This document shows positions 10,084-20,094 of a stretch of 64,000 bases of DNA, in pieces. The position numbers and the translations under genes were made by a program. Position 1 is the first letter of the stretch, and the number at the start of each line of letters is the position of its first letter. The notes under the pieces are model-generated. The model had not been told where the DNA came from. It made no database searches and saw nothing but the letters and a program-made list of their open reading frames with translations. Source of the stretch: Xanthostigma xanthostigma (lineage: Eukaryota; Arthropoda; Insecta; Raphidioptera; Raphidiidae); contig OY754469.1 of assembly GCA_963575645.1 (NCBI GenBank), forward strand, positions 46,644,753 through 46,708,752, read 5' to 3'.

Positions 10084-13079
10084 ATTTAAACTGTATCACG
10101 AAAGAAAACATTCCAATTACTAACTGTCAAAACGACCTTAGTTATATCTTAATAAATGACCCACCTTTGAAATTATTGATTGATACCGGTGCAACTAGAT
10201 CATTTCTAAATCCCCAAGCAGCTCAAAACTATTTTCAAAATTATATTAAAAATTACGATTATGCGGTAACTGCCCTATCAAAAACGATAAAAGGTAATGG
10301 AAAAATATCAATTCCTGCATTCTCCGAATTCAAACAAAATAAAACTGAATTAGAATTTTTGTTGCTAAATGCACATCCTATATTTGATGGCATTCTCGGA
10401 CTAGATGCAATAAGAAAATTAAAAATTCAACTTGACCTACAACATAATTGTTTGACCACCCCTGATCAAATAAAATTACCCATTCATTTTCTTAAGCCTG
10501 GACAATTTATTATATACGAAGATATAATACCAGCGAAAACTTCCAAAATTTGTAAAATTCCGCTAAATACTTTAGACACAGAAGTGTTCATTGACTGTCA
10601 AACAATCGGAAAAATTAAAACATCTCCAATGTTAGCCAAAGTAGAAAATAATTTAGTCACTGTAGAATTAACCAATAATAATGACAAACCATACCATGTT
10701 AAAATGACTGAACCATTTAAATTTCAAACTTTCAATGAAAATACTTTCGAAATTCATAACTTAACATCTCTTAAAAAGAAAAAATTAGATCGAGAAGTTG
10801 AAAAACTTATTAGAACTGAACATTTGAATCCCATGGAAAAACAAAAATTAAATGACCTTTGCTGCAAATATTTCGACATTCTGTCTACAAACGAAACGTC
10901 TTTATCATTCACAAACGACGTAAAACACAGAATTAGAACCACAGATGAAGTACCAGTTTATTCAAAACCGTATAGATTACCCCACGTCCATAAAATAGAA
11001 ATACAGGATCAAATATCGAAACTGTTAAATCAAAATATAATTAGACCAAGTCATTCGCCATGGTCATCTCCGATACTTGTAGTTCCCAAAAAAGACGATG
11101 CTAGTGGAATAAAAAAGTGGCGTATGGTAATTGATTACAGGCGATTAAATGAAAAAACTATCCCTGATAAATACCCTTTACCGAATATTGAGGATATTTT
11201 AGACAAGCTGGGCAGATCAATGTATTTTACTACACTTGATTTAACCAGTGGTTTTCATCAAATAGAAATGGACCCCGAAGATATTCAGAAAACAGCTTTT
11301 ATCACAGAAAATGGGCATTATGAATTCACACGTATGCCTTTTGGTTTAAAAAATGCTCCAAGCACGTTCCAACGTGTCATGGATAATGTCCTAAGAGGTC
11401 TTCAAAATTATATATGCCTAGTATATATGGATGACATTATTGTATTTTCATCTTCTCTAGAAGAGCACATAACAAATTTAAAAACTGTTTTCGAAAGATT
11501 ACGAAAAGCAAATTTAAAGATACAACTAGACAAAAGCGAATTTCTTAGAAAATCAGTCGCATTCCTAGGTCATGTGATTACCCCAGAAGGTATTAAGCCG
11601 AACCCAGAAAAAATCAGTGCTATTCAAAAGTACCCAATACCAAAGACGCAAAAAGAGATCAAGGCATTTTTAGGCTTAATAGGCTATTATAGGCGTTTCA
11701 TTCCCAATCTTGCAAAAATTACACAACCTATGACACAGTGTTTGAAAAAAAATACTTCCGTAGATCATAATCCAGCATTTATAAAAGCTTTTGAGATTTG
11801 TAAAAATATTTTAACCAACGACCCAGTATTGATTCATCCAAATTTTGATATACCTTTCTTACTAACAACCGACGCAAGTAACTTCGCACTTGGTGCTGTT
11901 TTATCCCAAGGTCCCGTAGGAAAAGATAAACCTATCGCCTACATAAGCAGAACTCTTAACGATCATGAACGTAATTATAGTACGATAGAGAAAGAACTTC
12001 TCGCAATAGTTTGGGCAATAAATAAATTTAGACCATATCTTTTCGGCAGAAAGTTTACACTAATAACAGATCATAAACCACTAACTTATTTACATAGTCT
12101 TAAAGAACCTCATTCTAGACTAATGCGCTGGAAGATTAAATTGATGGATTACGATTTTGACATAATTTATAAAAAAGGTAAACTTAACTCGAATGCTGAT
12201 GCCCTATCACGAATTGAAATAAATATACGAGAAATAGACAAAGTCCCCAATGATAGTGACTCAATGATAATAAATATCGACGATTTACCCCAAATTACAG
12301 ACGATGAACTCTTAGCACTTTTACCAGATAATCCACCTGTAGAAATAGAAGAAATTATTGAAACTAACGAGAATGATAATGATACAAATCAACCTTCGAC
12401 CTCTCGAGAAAATAATTTACCTCCCATAGAAAATCTATCAGAATCTCAACATTCTAATTTAGAAGATCCCATTTTAACGATACCCTATTCTGACTTACCA
12501 ATAAATAACTTCTCAACTCAAATATTCATAACAATAAAAAACGTCTTAATTAAAGATCACGAAATAATCCATTTATACGACAAAAAGAAAACTAGATATA
12601 AATTTTATCTGAACAAAGAAAGTTTAGAAAACGATTTAATCTCTTTATTTTTGCAATTTGTTAAGCCCAACCAAACAATAGCCATGTATATAGAAGAACC
12701 GGAATATACAGAAACAATTGTCACATTATTACAAAATACTTTTAAAAACAACTCTTATAACATCCGAATTTGTAGAAGCAAGGTAACAGATGTTGAACAA
12801 ATTACAGAACAGGAAGAAATAATTTCACAATACCACACTGGTAAAACTAATCACAGAGGTATAGATGAGACTTATAACCGTTTGATTAAACAATATTATT
12901 GGATCAATATGAAAAATCACATCACTAAATTCATAAACAATTGTGATTCCTGTCAAAAACTAAAATATGAGAGAAACCCTGCTAAACCTTTTTTAGAAAT
13001 AACACCCACTCCTAGCTATCCTTTTGATGTTATATCGATAGACATATTTCAGTACAACAAACACAACAAACAGAAATAA
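10002..13079 (+). CDS. pol: Errantivirus Pol: protease, RT, RNase H, truncated integrase
   Basis: The frame is open from 10002 and there is no ATG near its start, so expression should depend on -1 frameshifting from gag. Domains in order: an aspartic protease with DTGA near 10182; reverse transcriptase with the YMDD catalytic box at 11424-11435; RNase H with a TTDAS motif near 11868 and ITDHKPL near 12065; then the integrase HHCC zinc-binding domain (His-His, then CDSC near 12946). The frame reaches only the first part of the integrase core, around its first expected catalytic Asp, and stops at 13077 after unrelated residues. The remaining core and C-terminal domain are gone. PR, RT and RNase H look intact. 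Confidence 0.9.
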   Translation, partial: KFSYRSLGSQSCNSRTESRSFNRSEYVNLNCITKENIPITNCQNDLSYILINDPPLKLLIDTGATRSFLNPQAAQNYFQNYIKNYDYAVTALSKTIKGNGKISIPAFSEFKQNKTELEFLLLNAHPIFDGILGLDAIRKLKIQLDLQHNCLTTPDQIKLPIHFLKPGQFIIYEDIIPAKTSKICKIPLNTLDTEVFIDCQTIGKIKTSPMLAKVENNLVTVELTNNNDKPYHVKMTEPFKFQTFNENTFEIHNLTSLKKKKLDREVEKLIRTEHLNPMEKQKLNDLCCKYFDILSTNETSLSFTNDVKHRIRTTDEVPVYSKPYRLPHVHKIEIQDQISKLLNQNIIRPSHSPWSSPILVVPKKDDASGIKKWRMVIDYRRLNEKTIPDKYPLPNIEDILDKLGRSMYFTTLDLTSGFHQIEMDPEDIQKTAFITENGHYEFTRMPFGLKNAPSTFQRVMDNVLRGLQNYICLVYMDDIIVFSSSLEEHITNLKTVFERLRKANLKIQLDKSEFLRKSVAFLGHVITPEGIKPNPEKISAIQKYPIPKTQKEIKAFLGLIGYYRRFIPNLAKITQPMTQCLKKNTSVDHNPAFIKAFEICKNILTNDPVLIHPNFDIPFLLTTDASNFALGAVLSQGPVGKDKPIAYISRTLNDHERNYSTIEKELLAIVWAINKFRPYLFGRKFTLITDHKPLTYLHSLKEPHSRLMRWKIKLMDYDFDIIYKKGKLNSNADALSRIEINIREIDKVPNDSDSMIINIDDLPQITDDELLALLPDNPPVEIEEIIETNENDNDTNQPSTSRENNLPPIENLSESQHSNLEDPILTIPYSDLPINNFSTQIFITIKNVLIKDHEIIHLYDKKKTRYKFYLNKESLENDLISLFLQFVKPNQTIAMYIEEPEYTETIVTLLQNTFKNNSYNIRICRSKVTDVEQITEQEEIISQYHTGKTNHRGIDETYNRLIKQYYWINMKNHITKFINNCDSCQKLKYERNPAKPFLEITPTPSYPFDVISIDIFQYNKHNKQK

Positions 13080-14305
13080 CAAAATTAAAATTAAATCAAC
13101 ATATTCTCATTCAAAACTCAAAAAACACAATCAAACTTAACAAAGAATTAATCCAAAAATATGATAATGCTGTTTTAACTTTAAACAGAAATCAAATCAG
13201 AATAAACAATGATATATTAGATTTGCATGCTAAATTTGATATGTTATCGACTGAATTCAGTCAGCTGATTATATTTAACACTATGGCAGAAAGTGTTCAA
13301 TTGATAAGTGATATTTTGTTAGAAATAGCAGAGTCTATAACTTTTGCTAGACAACATGTACTACATAATAGTTTAATAAAACCTAATGAATTGTTTTCAA
13401 TTTTGAAAAATATGTCGAAAACTTTCGGTGAAAATAATTTACCGTTACCTATTGATGATATAGACAATTACTATTCAATTGTACGAATTGTATCATACAT
13501 TAAGGACTCTATACTATATTTTGTATTAAAATTCCCATTAGCTTATTCTGAAACATTTACGCAATATAGATTGCTACCAATACCAAATCAAAATGAAATG
13601 ATATTGTATCCTAATAAACCTTTCATTACACTTAATAAAGAACATTTTTGGTTTCATACAGAACCATGTGATAAATTTGGTAAAATAAATTATTGTGATA
13701 CATATGTACATCTGAATCAAATTGTTGAACAATGTATACCCAACCTTATCGTACACGAAAAATCAGTAAATTGTAAACTCTTACCTGTAAGAATCAATTC
13801 TAACAGAACTTTGATAGAAATTGTGGACGAAAAACATTATTTAATTATAAATAAAAACACGCAAAAAATTCATTCTAATTGTAAAGATAACATATTAACA
13901 AAAGGAACAAACCTTCTCATTTTACCGCAAGGTTGTAATATGAAAATTAATGAAGAAATTTATATCAACAATCAACAAAATAAATTCGAAGTTCCTATTA
14001 TAATACCTAATATTCATAATTATAGATTTAATAATAGCTATAAGCCTATTATGTTAGATAAAATAAAATTAACAGAAATACATAAGTTGAATATGGATAT
14101 ACAGGAAGATCCAATTGAGTTAATCGATTTATCGGAAAGGCTCATGAAATTTTCTTTTATACCCATTTACATTATTATAATATTAGCATTAATTGCATAT
14201 GTTATTTATAAACGTAAGTCTATTGTCTACCGTTTTATCAAAAACAAGCAAGAAGAAATTGATACACAAAGAGATCTTAATGTTGGAATGCATAGTTCTG
14301 TTTAA
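13050..14305 (+). pseudogene. env: Errantivirus Env, C-terminal part only
   Basis: An errantivirus envelope protein is a class I-like fusion glycoprotein related to baculovirus F proteins. The reading frame is open from 13028 and becomes env-like at about 13055, with no ATG at its start. What remains looks like the membrane-anchored fusion subunit: a Gln/Asn/Leu-rich heptad region, a cysteine-containing ectodomain, one hydrophobic membrane segment near 14150-14210 and a cytoplasmic tail of about 35 residues. The signal peptide, the N-terminal subunit, the cleavage site and the fusion peptide are missing, removed by the same deletion that truncates integrase. It cannot be made as a normal envelope protein. 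Confidence 0.8.
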
Positions 14306-14370
14306 TGAATTTAAAATTCAATTTTTATTTTAATCTCTCAGAAAACTCCTCATGTAGTTTTCTTCTTAAC

Positions 14371-14378
14371 GGCGGAGG
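14371..14378 (+). promoter_or_regulatory. Polypurine tract
   Basis: GGCGGAGG directly precedes the 3' LTR and would prime plus-strand DNA synthesis. The 65 bases between the env stop and this tract hold no other feature. Confidence 0.7.
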
Positions 14379-14712
14379 AGTTATATGTGTCAGGATATGT
14401 AACTATATATGTATATGATATGTGGTACATGACAGATCGCACTTTTAACATATATTATAATCTCAGAATATCCGGTGATAAGAAAACCGATTAGCTCTGA
14501 TGAGTATGAATAAAACAAAAGACAGACATTCAGGTAATAAACGACTTCGGATCAACAACTAAACTGGGGAGCGCATATCTCCATTTTGGTTAATTAATAT
14601 TAAGTTTTTTGTAAGACAAATGTAATAATAAATAAATAGAACATTAATAAATAAGTAATAAAATTAATAAATTATATTTTTTTTAAACAACGTTTTGACC
14701 ACGAGCAAAACT
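14379..14712 (+). repeat. Errantivirus 3' LTR
   Basis: It is 334 bp and apparently identical to the 5' LTR. It is followed by the TGCA duplication and then the interrupted left arm of the palindromic element. Confidence 0.95.
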
Positions 14713-14716
14713 TGCA
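14713..14716. repeat. Errantivirus target site duplication, right
   Basis: TGCA, matching 7949-7952. Confidence 0.85.
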
Positions 14717-15236
14717 TCTGCTAAAAAAAATATTCAAGGTCAAAGGTTAAAAGTATCGGTTTTTTGCACTTTTCTCGTAAACGGTAAATGTTATCTAAAA
14801 ATAGGTCAGACAAAAGTTGTAGATCATGCAATTGTCTACAAGAATTGTTCTTATACTTTTTTTCCCAACGAATCACCGTTCTTTTGAAATGGTGATTTCA
14901 TACAGCGAAAATAATATGCATATTTAATATTTAACGTTATTTTTGATAAATACGTTTAGTACGTACATAGACATTTTGATCCTATATCTCAAGAATAGTG
15001 ATTTGTAGGAAAAAAATATAAGAACAGTTTTTGTAGACAATTGCATGATCTACAACTTTTGTCTGACCTATTTTTTGTTAACATTTACCACTTACGAGAA
15101 AAGTGCAATAAACCTTTAATAAATTTTGAAGCAGAGGGGTGGGGACTTTTGATATTTCATTAGTACCTAATACCGGTACCAATTTTCAGCTCTATGCGAA
15201 TTATAGAAAATTGAAATGTTTATTTTGACTGGACTA

Positions 15237-15730
15237 GTGGTGGTATCAAAAGTGCAACACTTTTTATAATGAAGCACGATACCAAAAACACCTTTTTATG
15301 AAGAGCCATACTAAAATATCATAGAACAGCTTTCATCAGACTTTGTTTAGGTGTCATAAGTATTCTTAATATTTTATGCTACTCGATAAACAAAGTATAG
15401 GTATAGAAGAATGTTATTGCATAAAAAATCGTATATTGATTCCTATTTCACAACAGCAATGTTATGATAAGTGGTTGCATAATATTATAGGTACTTGTGC
15501 TATTGAAGAGATTCATACGTGCTATAGAATAGATTACAGAGGTACGCTCAGGTAAAAAGTGTAATTCGTACCAACAATAGGCCCACACGAAATAGTGAAG
15601 AGCGCCTCCGATGTATTGGAGCCAGCCTGGCGCATATATCAGCCGCTCAACCGGATTAGGGATGAGGAAACATCAAGGTGGGACCGTAGCCAAATATGCC
15701 AAAACATCATCACAAAACGTGATTTCATCT
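15237..15730. other. Spacer, nothing recognised
   Basis: There is no supported gene. A locally GC-richer piece (15590-15710) has no long open frame and no visible second copy in the window. Confidence 0.4.
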
Positions 15731-16030
15731 TGTAACACCACGTCTTAAAAAGCCACGCCGTCACTGGTGTACCCTGGTGGTCATGTAGAGAAACAGAGGC
15801 AAGATGGCAGCGGAGCGTATGAACTAGGAAGTAGTGTTCATGTTAAAAAACTTAATAAATGTGTTGAATTAAATAATATTCATGTTACAAACTTACGTTA
15901 ATAAATATGTTGAATTAAATAACATTCATGTTACAAACTTACGTTAATAAATATGTTGAATTAAATAATATTCATGTAACAAACTTACATTAATAAATAT
16001 GTTGAATAAAATAATAATAATTGTTACAAT
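15731..16030 (+). repeat. Dispersed repeat with 46-bp tandem tail, copy 1
   Basis: It starts TGTAACACCACGTCTTAAAA and runs through CAGAGGCAAGATGGCAGCGG. It ends in about 3.7 tandem copies of a 46-bp unit (starts 15854, 15900, 15946, 15992) reading AATAAATATGTTGAATTAAA. A second copy is at 48351-48560 with fewer tail units. It could be the 3' end of a non-LTR retroelement, but I see no reverse transcriptase sequence. Confidence 0.7.
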
Positions 16031-16370
16031 CTTTATAAAAAGTCCGAAAAATCTTTTTTCTCACGGTTAGACGTATATAATAATATACTAAAATCTACAA
16101 CCCCATAGTTCAGTAAAAAATACATGCTTCTAACCTCATGCACTAAAAATATAGGGTCTTTCAAAAATCACGTATTTTTGTACTCTTCTCGTTAATCTGG
16201 AATTTTGAAATTTGGCACGAAGAAAACTTATAGCACAAATGGAATTATTAGGTGACTTTAATTTTTATTAAATTGTTATAACGCTACGAAATCCTCAGGG
16301 CACAACATCTACTGACACTTGTCTGTTTTTTATATATTTATTTTAACAAAATAAAATAAGACACCTTGGT
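16031..16370. other. AT-rich spacer
   Basis: No gene or repeat boundary recognised. Confidence 0.4.
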
Positions 16371-16672
16371 ATTATGGTATGATAAAACTATACGGGATAC
16401 AAGGCTAAAATATGAAAACAATTTTTATTCACTAGAACATTATTTATTGGTCAACGTTTCGGCAAAATTTCTTGTCTTCTTCAGGACCTTAAAAATCTTT
16501 AGTTAAGTCACAAAATTAAAATCATAAAATAATTTCGACTTTTCACAAATCCTGAAGAAGACAAGAAATTTTGCCGAAACGTTGACCAATAGATAATGTT
16601 CTAGTGAATAAAAATTGTTTTAATATTTTAGCCTTGTATGATTGTATCCCGTATAATTTTATCATATATTTA
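16371..16672. repeat. Long inverted repeat of Penelope type
   Basis: Arms of about 105 bp (16376-16482 and 16553-16672) are nearly perfect inverses separated by about 70 bases. Each contains GAAGAAGACAAGAAATTTTG followed by CCGAAACGTTGACC. CTGAAGA, a short stem and GAAAC resembles the conserved core order of a hammerhead ribozyme, as known in terminal repeats of Penelope-like elements. The whole region would fold into one long hairpin if transcribed. Confidence 0.6.
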
Positions 16673-17530
16673 TTTTATAATATGCAAGTAGATATATTAT
16701 AAGAGATGCAGGTGAAATACTTTTTATGATTCTCGCTAAAATGTACTTAACGAGTAATGCGTTGTAAATATCTAAGACATTCATAGGTATTACTATTAGA
16801 CATTGCATTTTTTACTACCTTTCTTCTAATGATGGCTATAAAAAACAGTAAACAGGAAAACACTCATAACATTTATATGTTATAAACTTGTAAATTGACT
16901 CAGGAAGCTTTTTAAAACATTTTCCTTTACTAGTTCATTTAACACATCAGTAAAAATGAACAGGCATGTTAATTCGATCTTTTTTTTCTTCTTTTTATTT
17001 TATCAAATCAGCAAATGCTGACGGAACACAAAAAAAAATGTGGAAGCCGAAAGCTTCCCGCTATGTGTTAAATAATAAACAATAAACTGATAATGTGTTT
17101 ATAATACATTAAAAATTTAAAATACAAAAACGTGGAAAAATGTTATTTTAATTTTTATAGTAGTGAATTTATGAGAGTTTTGGACTATACTCTCACCCTC
17201 GCCGGAAGCTGTTTCGTGTCTATTCCAGCTTTCGGTAGGGGTGAGGGTGGGCCAGAAAACTCATCGATACGCTACTTTTAGTTGTTAGAATCACTTTGAA
17301 ACTCGAAAATCAGATCTAAATTTCATTAAACCCTTTCGTGAATCAGGATATCGGTATGAAAAAAATTCCTTACACACAAACGAACGTCCGTCCAAAAATA
17401 TCCGTTGAAAACTCGATTTTCAAAAATTGAACCGAAACCAATTACTTTTGAGACTTTTTAATTGCGAGAAGTTCAAAAAAGGGTTCACAAAAATGTTAGG
17501 GTTCGAATATTTTAAGAACGAAAAAAAAAA
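16673..17530. other. AT-rich spacer with a weak inverted repeat
   Basis: No coding sequence is supported. Near 17165-17260 two GC-richer blocks (CTCTCACCCTCGCC and GGGGTGAGGGTGGGCC) form an imperfect hairpin around AAGCTG/CAGCTT. Its nature is unknown. Confidence 0.4.
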
Positions 17531-18125
17531 TCGGTTGTCTGTAAAGTCGGTTTACGGACGATAGTTTTACGTGATAACGTATTCCGTAATACATAACCTA
17601 AATTTATATAATAATTATAGTAATTCGAATCTATGATATTGCATCTTTCGCTTCAAATTTAGGTTAATTTTATTTATTTAAATTACTCACCATATAATAT
17701 AATTGTTTTTTTTAACTTTGTTTCTTTCGTATTTATTTTAAGTCTCAAAGATTAGCTGTCATAATATTTATAAAACAATTGTTTCACTGTTTATAATATA
17801 AAATTCCAAAACCTACTTACAATATTTAAGTATTTTCATACGTCAAAAAATTGATTTTTATAATGATAAAATTTGTAAGAAAACGATTTTTTCGAGAGAT
17901 GAGACCTAGCTAAAACGATTTTTTGCCCCCCAAAATCCCTTTTCAGTAAATTTCATCCAAATCGTTAGGGCCGTTTTCGAGAAAAGCACGCACAGGGTCA
18001 GGCGGAACGTTACGCGTTACGAACGTTAGTAGGAACGTTACACTTTTTCGTGCATGCAGCCGGTGTTTTATCAATTTATAAGATTGGTGATTCATCAGTT
18101 TATAAGACGTTATCACGTCAAAAAA
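17531..18125 (+). repeat. Dispersed repeat family Q, copy 2
   Basis: It is collinear with copy 3 at 46287 over nearly its full length, including TTCGCTTCAAATTTAGGTTA, GCCCCCCAAAATCCC and AAATCGTTAGGGCCGTTTTC. It ends at GACGTTATCACGTCAAAAAA. Confidence 0.75.
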
Positions 18126-18477
18126 TAACGTTGATCGTAAATTTTGTAGGAAAAAAATACGATGAACCCTTAAAAAACATTTCATTTTTCGAAGTTTGCT
18201 TCTTGTAGACAGTGTAATGAAAAATAATATATAAAAAGAATTTTTGTGTGGACACTAGAGTAAAATGTATAACGCCCCAACACATTCCACGAAAAAAAGT
18301 GAAACAAAACTTGATTAACATGGACAGGATCTTCCCACGCTGCACTGAATGAACGCGGAGAATCTGTATAATCTCGAGCATCCACAATGGAAACCATTTC
18401 AAGTAGATTAATTAAATGTTGAATAATTCATTACAGTTTAAAATATAATTTGTTCGCATTAAAAAAAGTTTTTTTTT
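18126..18477. other. Spacer, nothing recognised
   Basis: Short minus-strand frames overlap here on different phases. None shows a domain or conserved second copy. Confidence 0.35.
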
Positions 18478-18655
18478 GACAAAAAACCGTCATAGTTCAA
18501 CCATTTTGTACAAAATGTTTACAAATTATGTATAGAAACTTTTCTCGTTTATCGCTCTTTCTATTAGTGAAAACCGTATGAAAATCAGTTCGGTATAGTT
18601 TTTGAGTTTTTCGCGTTCAGACAGACAGACGCGGCGGGTGGGACTTTGTTTTATA
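18478..18655 (+). mobile_element. Probable non-LTR retrotransposon 3' tail
   Basis: GAAAACCGTATGAAAATCAG, then CAGACAGACAGACGCGGCGG and GGGACTTTGTTTTATA, has the form of RTE-type 3' ends that are common in insect genomes. No coding part is preserved. Confidence 0.45.
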
Positions 18656-18657
18656 TA

Positions 18658-18720
18658 CAGTGTAACCTCTTTTTTATAACGTCCTTCGTCATAACGAAAA
18701 ACTTCCTATAACGTAGACAT
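18658..18720 (+). mobile_element. pogo/Tigger-like terminal fragment
   Basis: CAGTGTAACCTCTTTTTTATAACGTCC, with TCATAACGAAAAACTTCC, matches the end of the relic at 27421 and has the pogo-type form CAGT...CCTC...ATAACG. The other end of this copy is not seen. Confidence 0.55.
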
Positions 18721-18724
18721 TTTT

Positions 18725-18841
18725 ACTCGAGTGAAGCGAGCACATAAAAACAATATCAAGAAAACCAGTACTAGAAAACTAGTAGTCAAATCTAGCAAGG
18801 AATCAAGCGGCAAATCCAGCCTCGTGTGCACTGGCCTTAAG
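18725..18841 (-). repeat. Dispersed repeat family P, fragment
   Basis: CTCGAGTGAAGCGAGCACAT through CAGCCTCGTGTGCACTGGCC matches the right part of the fuller copy at 57749-58171. Confidence 0.65.
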
Positions 18842-19190
18842 AAAGCAGTGTAATAATAATAATGCGTTTAATGTCCGTTTCTCGACTTTATATCATAACG
18901 GACGCCATTCGCACCATTACTATTTTTTTTACCACATCCCGTTATTATCTACAATTTTTAAACTTCAACTTAATTGATAGCAATGGACGAATGAAGGAAT
19001 TTTTAGGAAATTAGGATAAGGTAGACAAATTTTGAGCATAGGAGTTTGACAGGTAATCGGCCATGGCCTTGAATAAGGAACCATCTCGATATTTATCTGG
19101 AATTGTTGAGGGAAACCATGGAAAACCTCAACAAGATGGCCGGTACAGGAATTACCGTTTCTCGGCGCTCGGTGAAAGCAGTGTAATAAT
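18842..19190 (-). mobile_element. 5'-truncated SINE copy with target duplication
   Basis: The body (18858-19174) is the inverse of the SINE at 24817-25225 from CCGAGAAACGGTAATTCC onward and lacks the tRNA-like head. It is flanked by perfect 16-bp direct repeats AAAGCAGTGTAATAAT (18842-18857 and 19175-19190), showing insertion by target-primed reverse transcription. Confidence 0.85.
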
Positions 19191-19778
19191 TCTAGTACAT
19201 GTAATTTGAATTCTTTAATAAATTATAGTTTAATTTATATCGCTTTTGTAAAACTCTGTTACAGATCTTATAACACATCCGAGAACATGAATAGCGTATT
19301 GTTAACAGAAACTGATGAACACAGGCTAGACAACTATGTTGTACAACAGATATACGGACAACTTAACACTGTTGGGATTGAACCGAGCAGTCGGCGTTGT
19401 ATTAATAGATCAATCGATCAGACTACATTGTTGAATTGTTCATTAGAGCACTTGGTGTAGGCGACATTTACTAACAGCGCGCAGAGTCTCAAGATCATTT
19501 CAATGCCATTATATTTAAACATAGTACATACCAATTTAGTAAAACCGTAGATTTATTGAACTGGTTATTTATCAAATCCCATTGGTCGATTTGGATATAA
19601 TAAATGATCACTAAGTTAATAAATTGATGGTTTAAGGCCGAATTTACTTAAGCCTCGTTAACATTAATAAATACCTACATATTTGTATTATAATGGAATC
19701 AAGCTAAATTCTTTTTAAATAACTGTTTCGGCGCATTTTTCTTTGAACTTGAAAAGTTCGATGTTTTATAAACATTAA
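19191..19778. other. AT-rich spacer
   Basis: An 84-codon frame (19206-19460) starts at a non-ATG codon and shows no recognisable domain. I do not call it a gene. Confidence 0.35.
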
Positions 19779-20032
19779 CTAGCCGTTACCCGCGGTTTCG
19801 CACGCGATTGAGACGAAACACGGATGCGTTCCAATTATTTGGCATAGTTACTCCTTTTTCCAAGTAGATATCCACAAAGAACAGATTTTATGTAAATCAG
19901 GAAGTTTCACCTACCATCACATCCGTTCTTAGTGGGTTTCTACGTCGAGAAAGGAGTAACTATGTTAAATTTCAAGTCAATTGGGCGTATAGTTTTGGAG
20001 ATTTCGTGATGAGTTAGTTTTATATATAGAGA
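19779..20032 (-). mobile_element. Non-autonomous Helitron family H3
   Basis: On the minus strand it starts TCTCTATATATAAAACTAAC after A and ends CGCGGGTAACGG plus CTAG before T. A second member is at 54631-54866 on the plus strand, sharing ACTTGAAATTT and GTAGTTACTCC-type blocks. Confidence 0.75.
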
Positions 20033-20094
20033 TAGACATGTGGCACGAATTCAGTATATTTGTTAAATAAAATACAATTCACAAATATATTTTA

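Larger units (their letters stand above)
7953..14712 (+). mobile_element. Errantivirus (Ty3/Gypsy endogenous retrovirus), internally deleted
   Basis: This 6,760-bp provirus has LTRs, tRNA-Ser primer site, gag, pol, env 3' part and purine tract in retroviral order. The termini AGTT/AACT, the TGCA duplication and the tRNA-Ser primer are those of the insect 17.6/297 type. The LTRs look identical, so insertion is recent. A deletion near 13050 removes most of the integrase core and C-terminus and the N-terminal half of env. The copy cannot encode its own integrase or a full envelope protein. Confidence 0.95.
7828..15236. mobile_element. Palindromic foldback element split by the errantivirus
   Basis: The left arm is 7828-7952 plus 14713 to about 14880. 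The right arm is about 14985-15236 and is its inverse. Matching blocks include GCATAGAGCTGAAAATTGG, AATGAAATATCAAA, CAGACAAAAGTTGTAGATCA and TGCACTTTTCTCGTAA. The central loop is about 100 bp. Without the provirus the element is roughly 650 bp. The outer ends read TAGTCC(A/G)GT. The superfamily is unknown. Confidence 0.75.

Noticed and set aside
10754..10942. Minus-strand 62-codon frame inside pol
   Set aside because: Antisense shadow of the pol region between protease and reverse transcriptase.
13223..13231. TTG as the start of env
   Set aside because: The frame is open upstream to 13028 and errantivirus env is expressed from spliced RNA. A TTG start has no support in a eukaryote.
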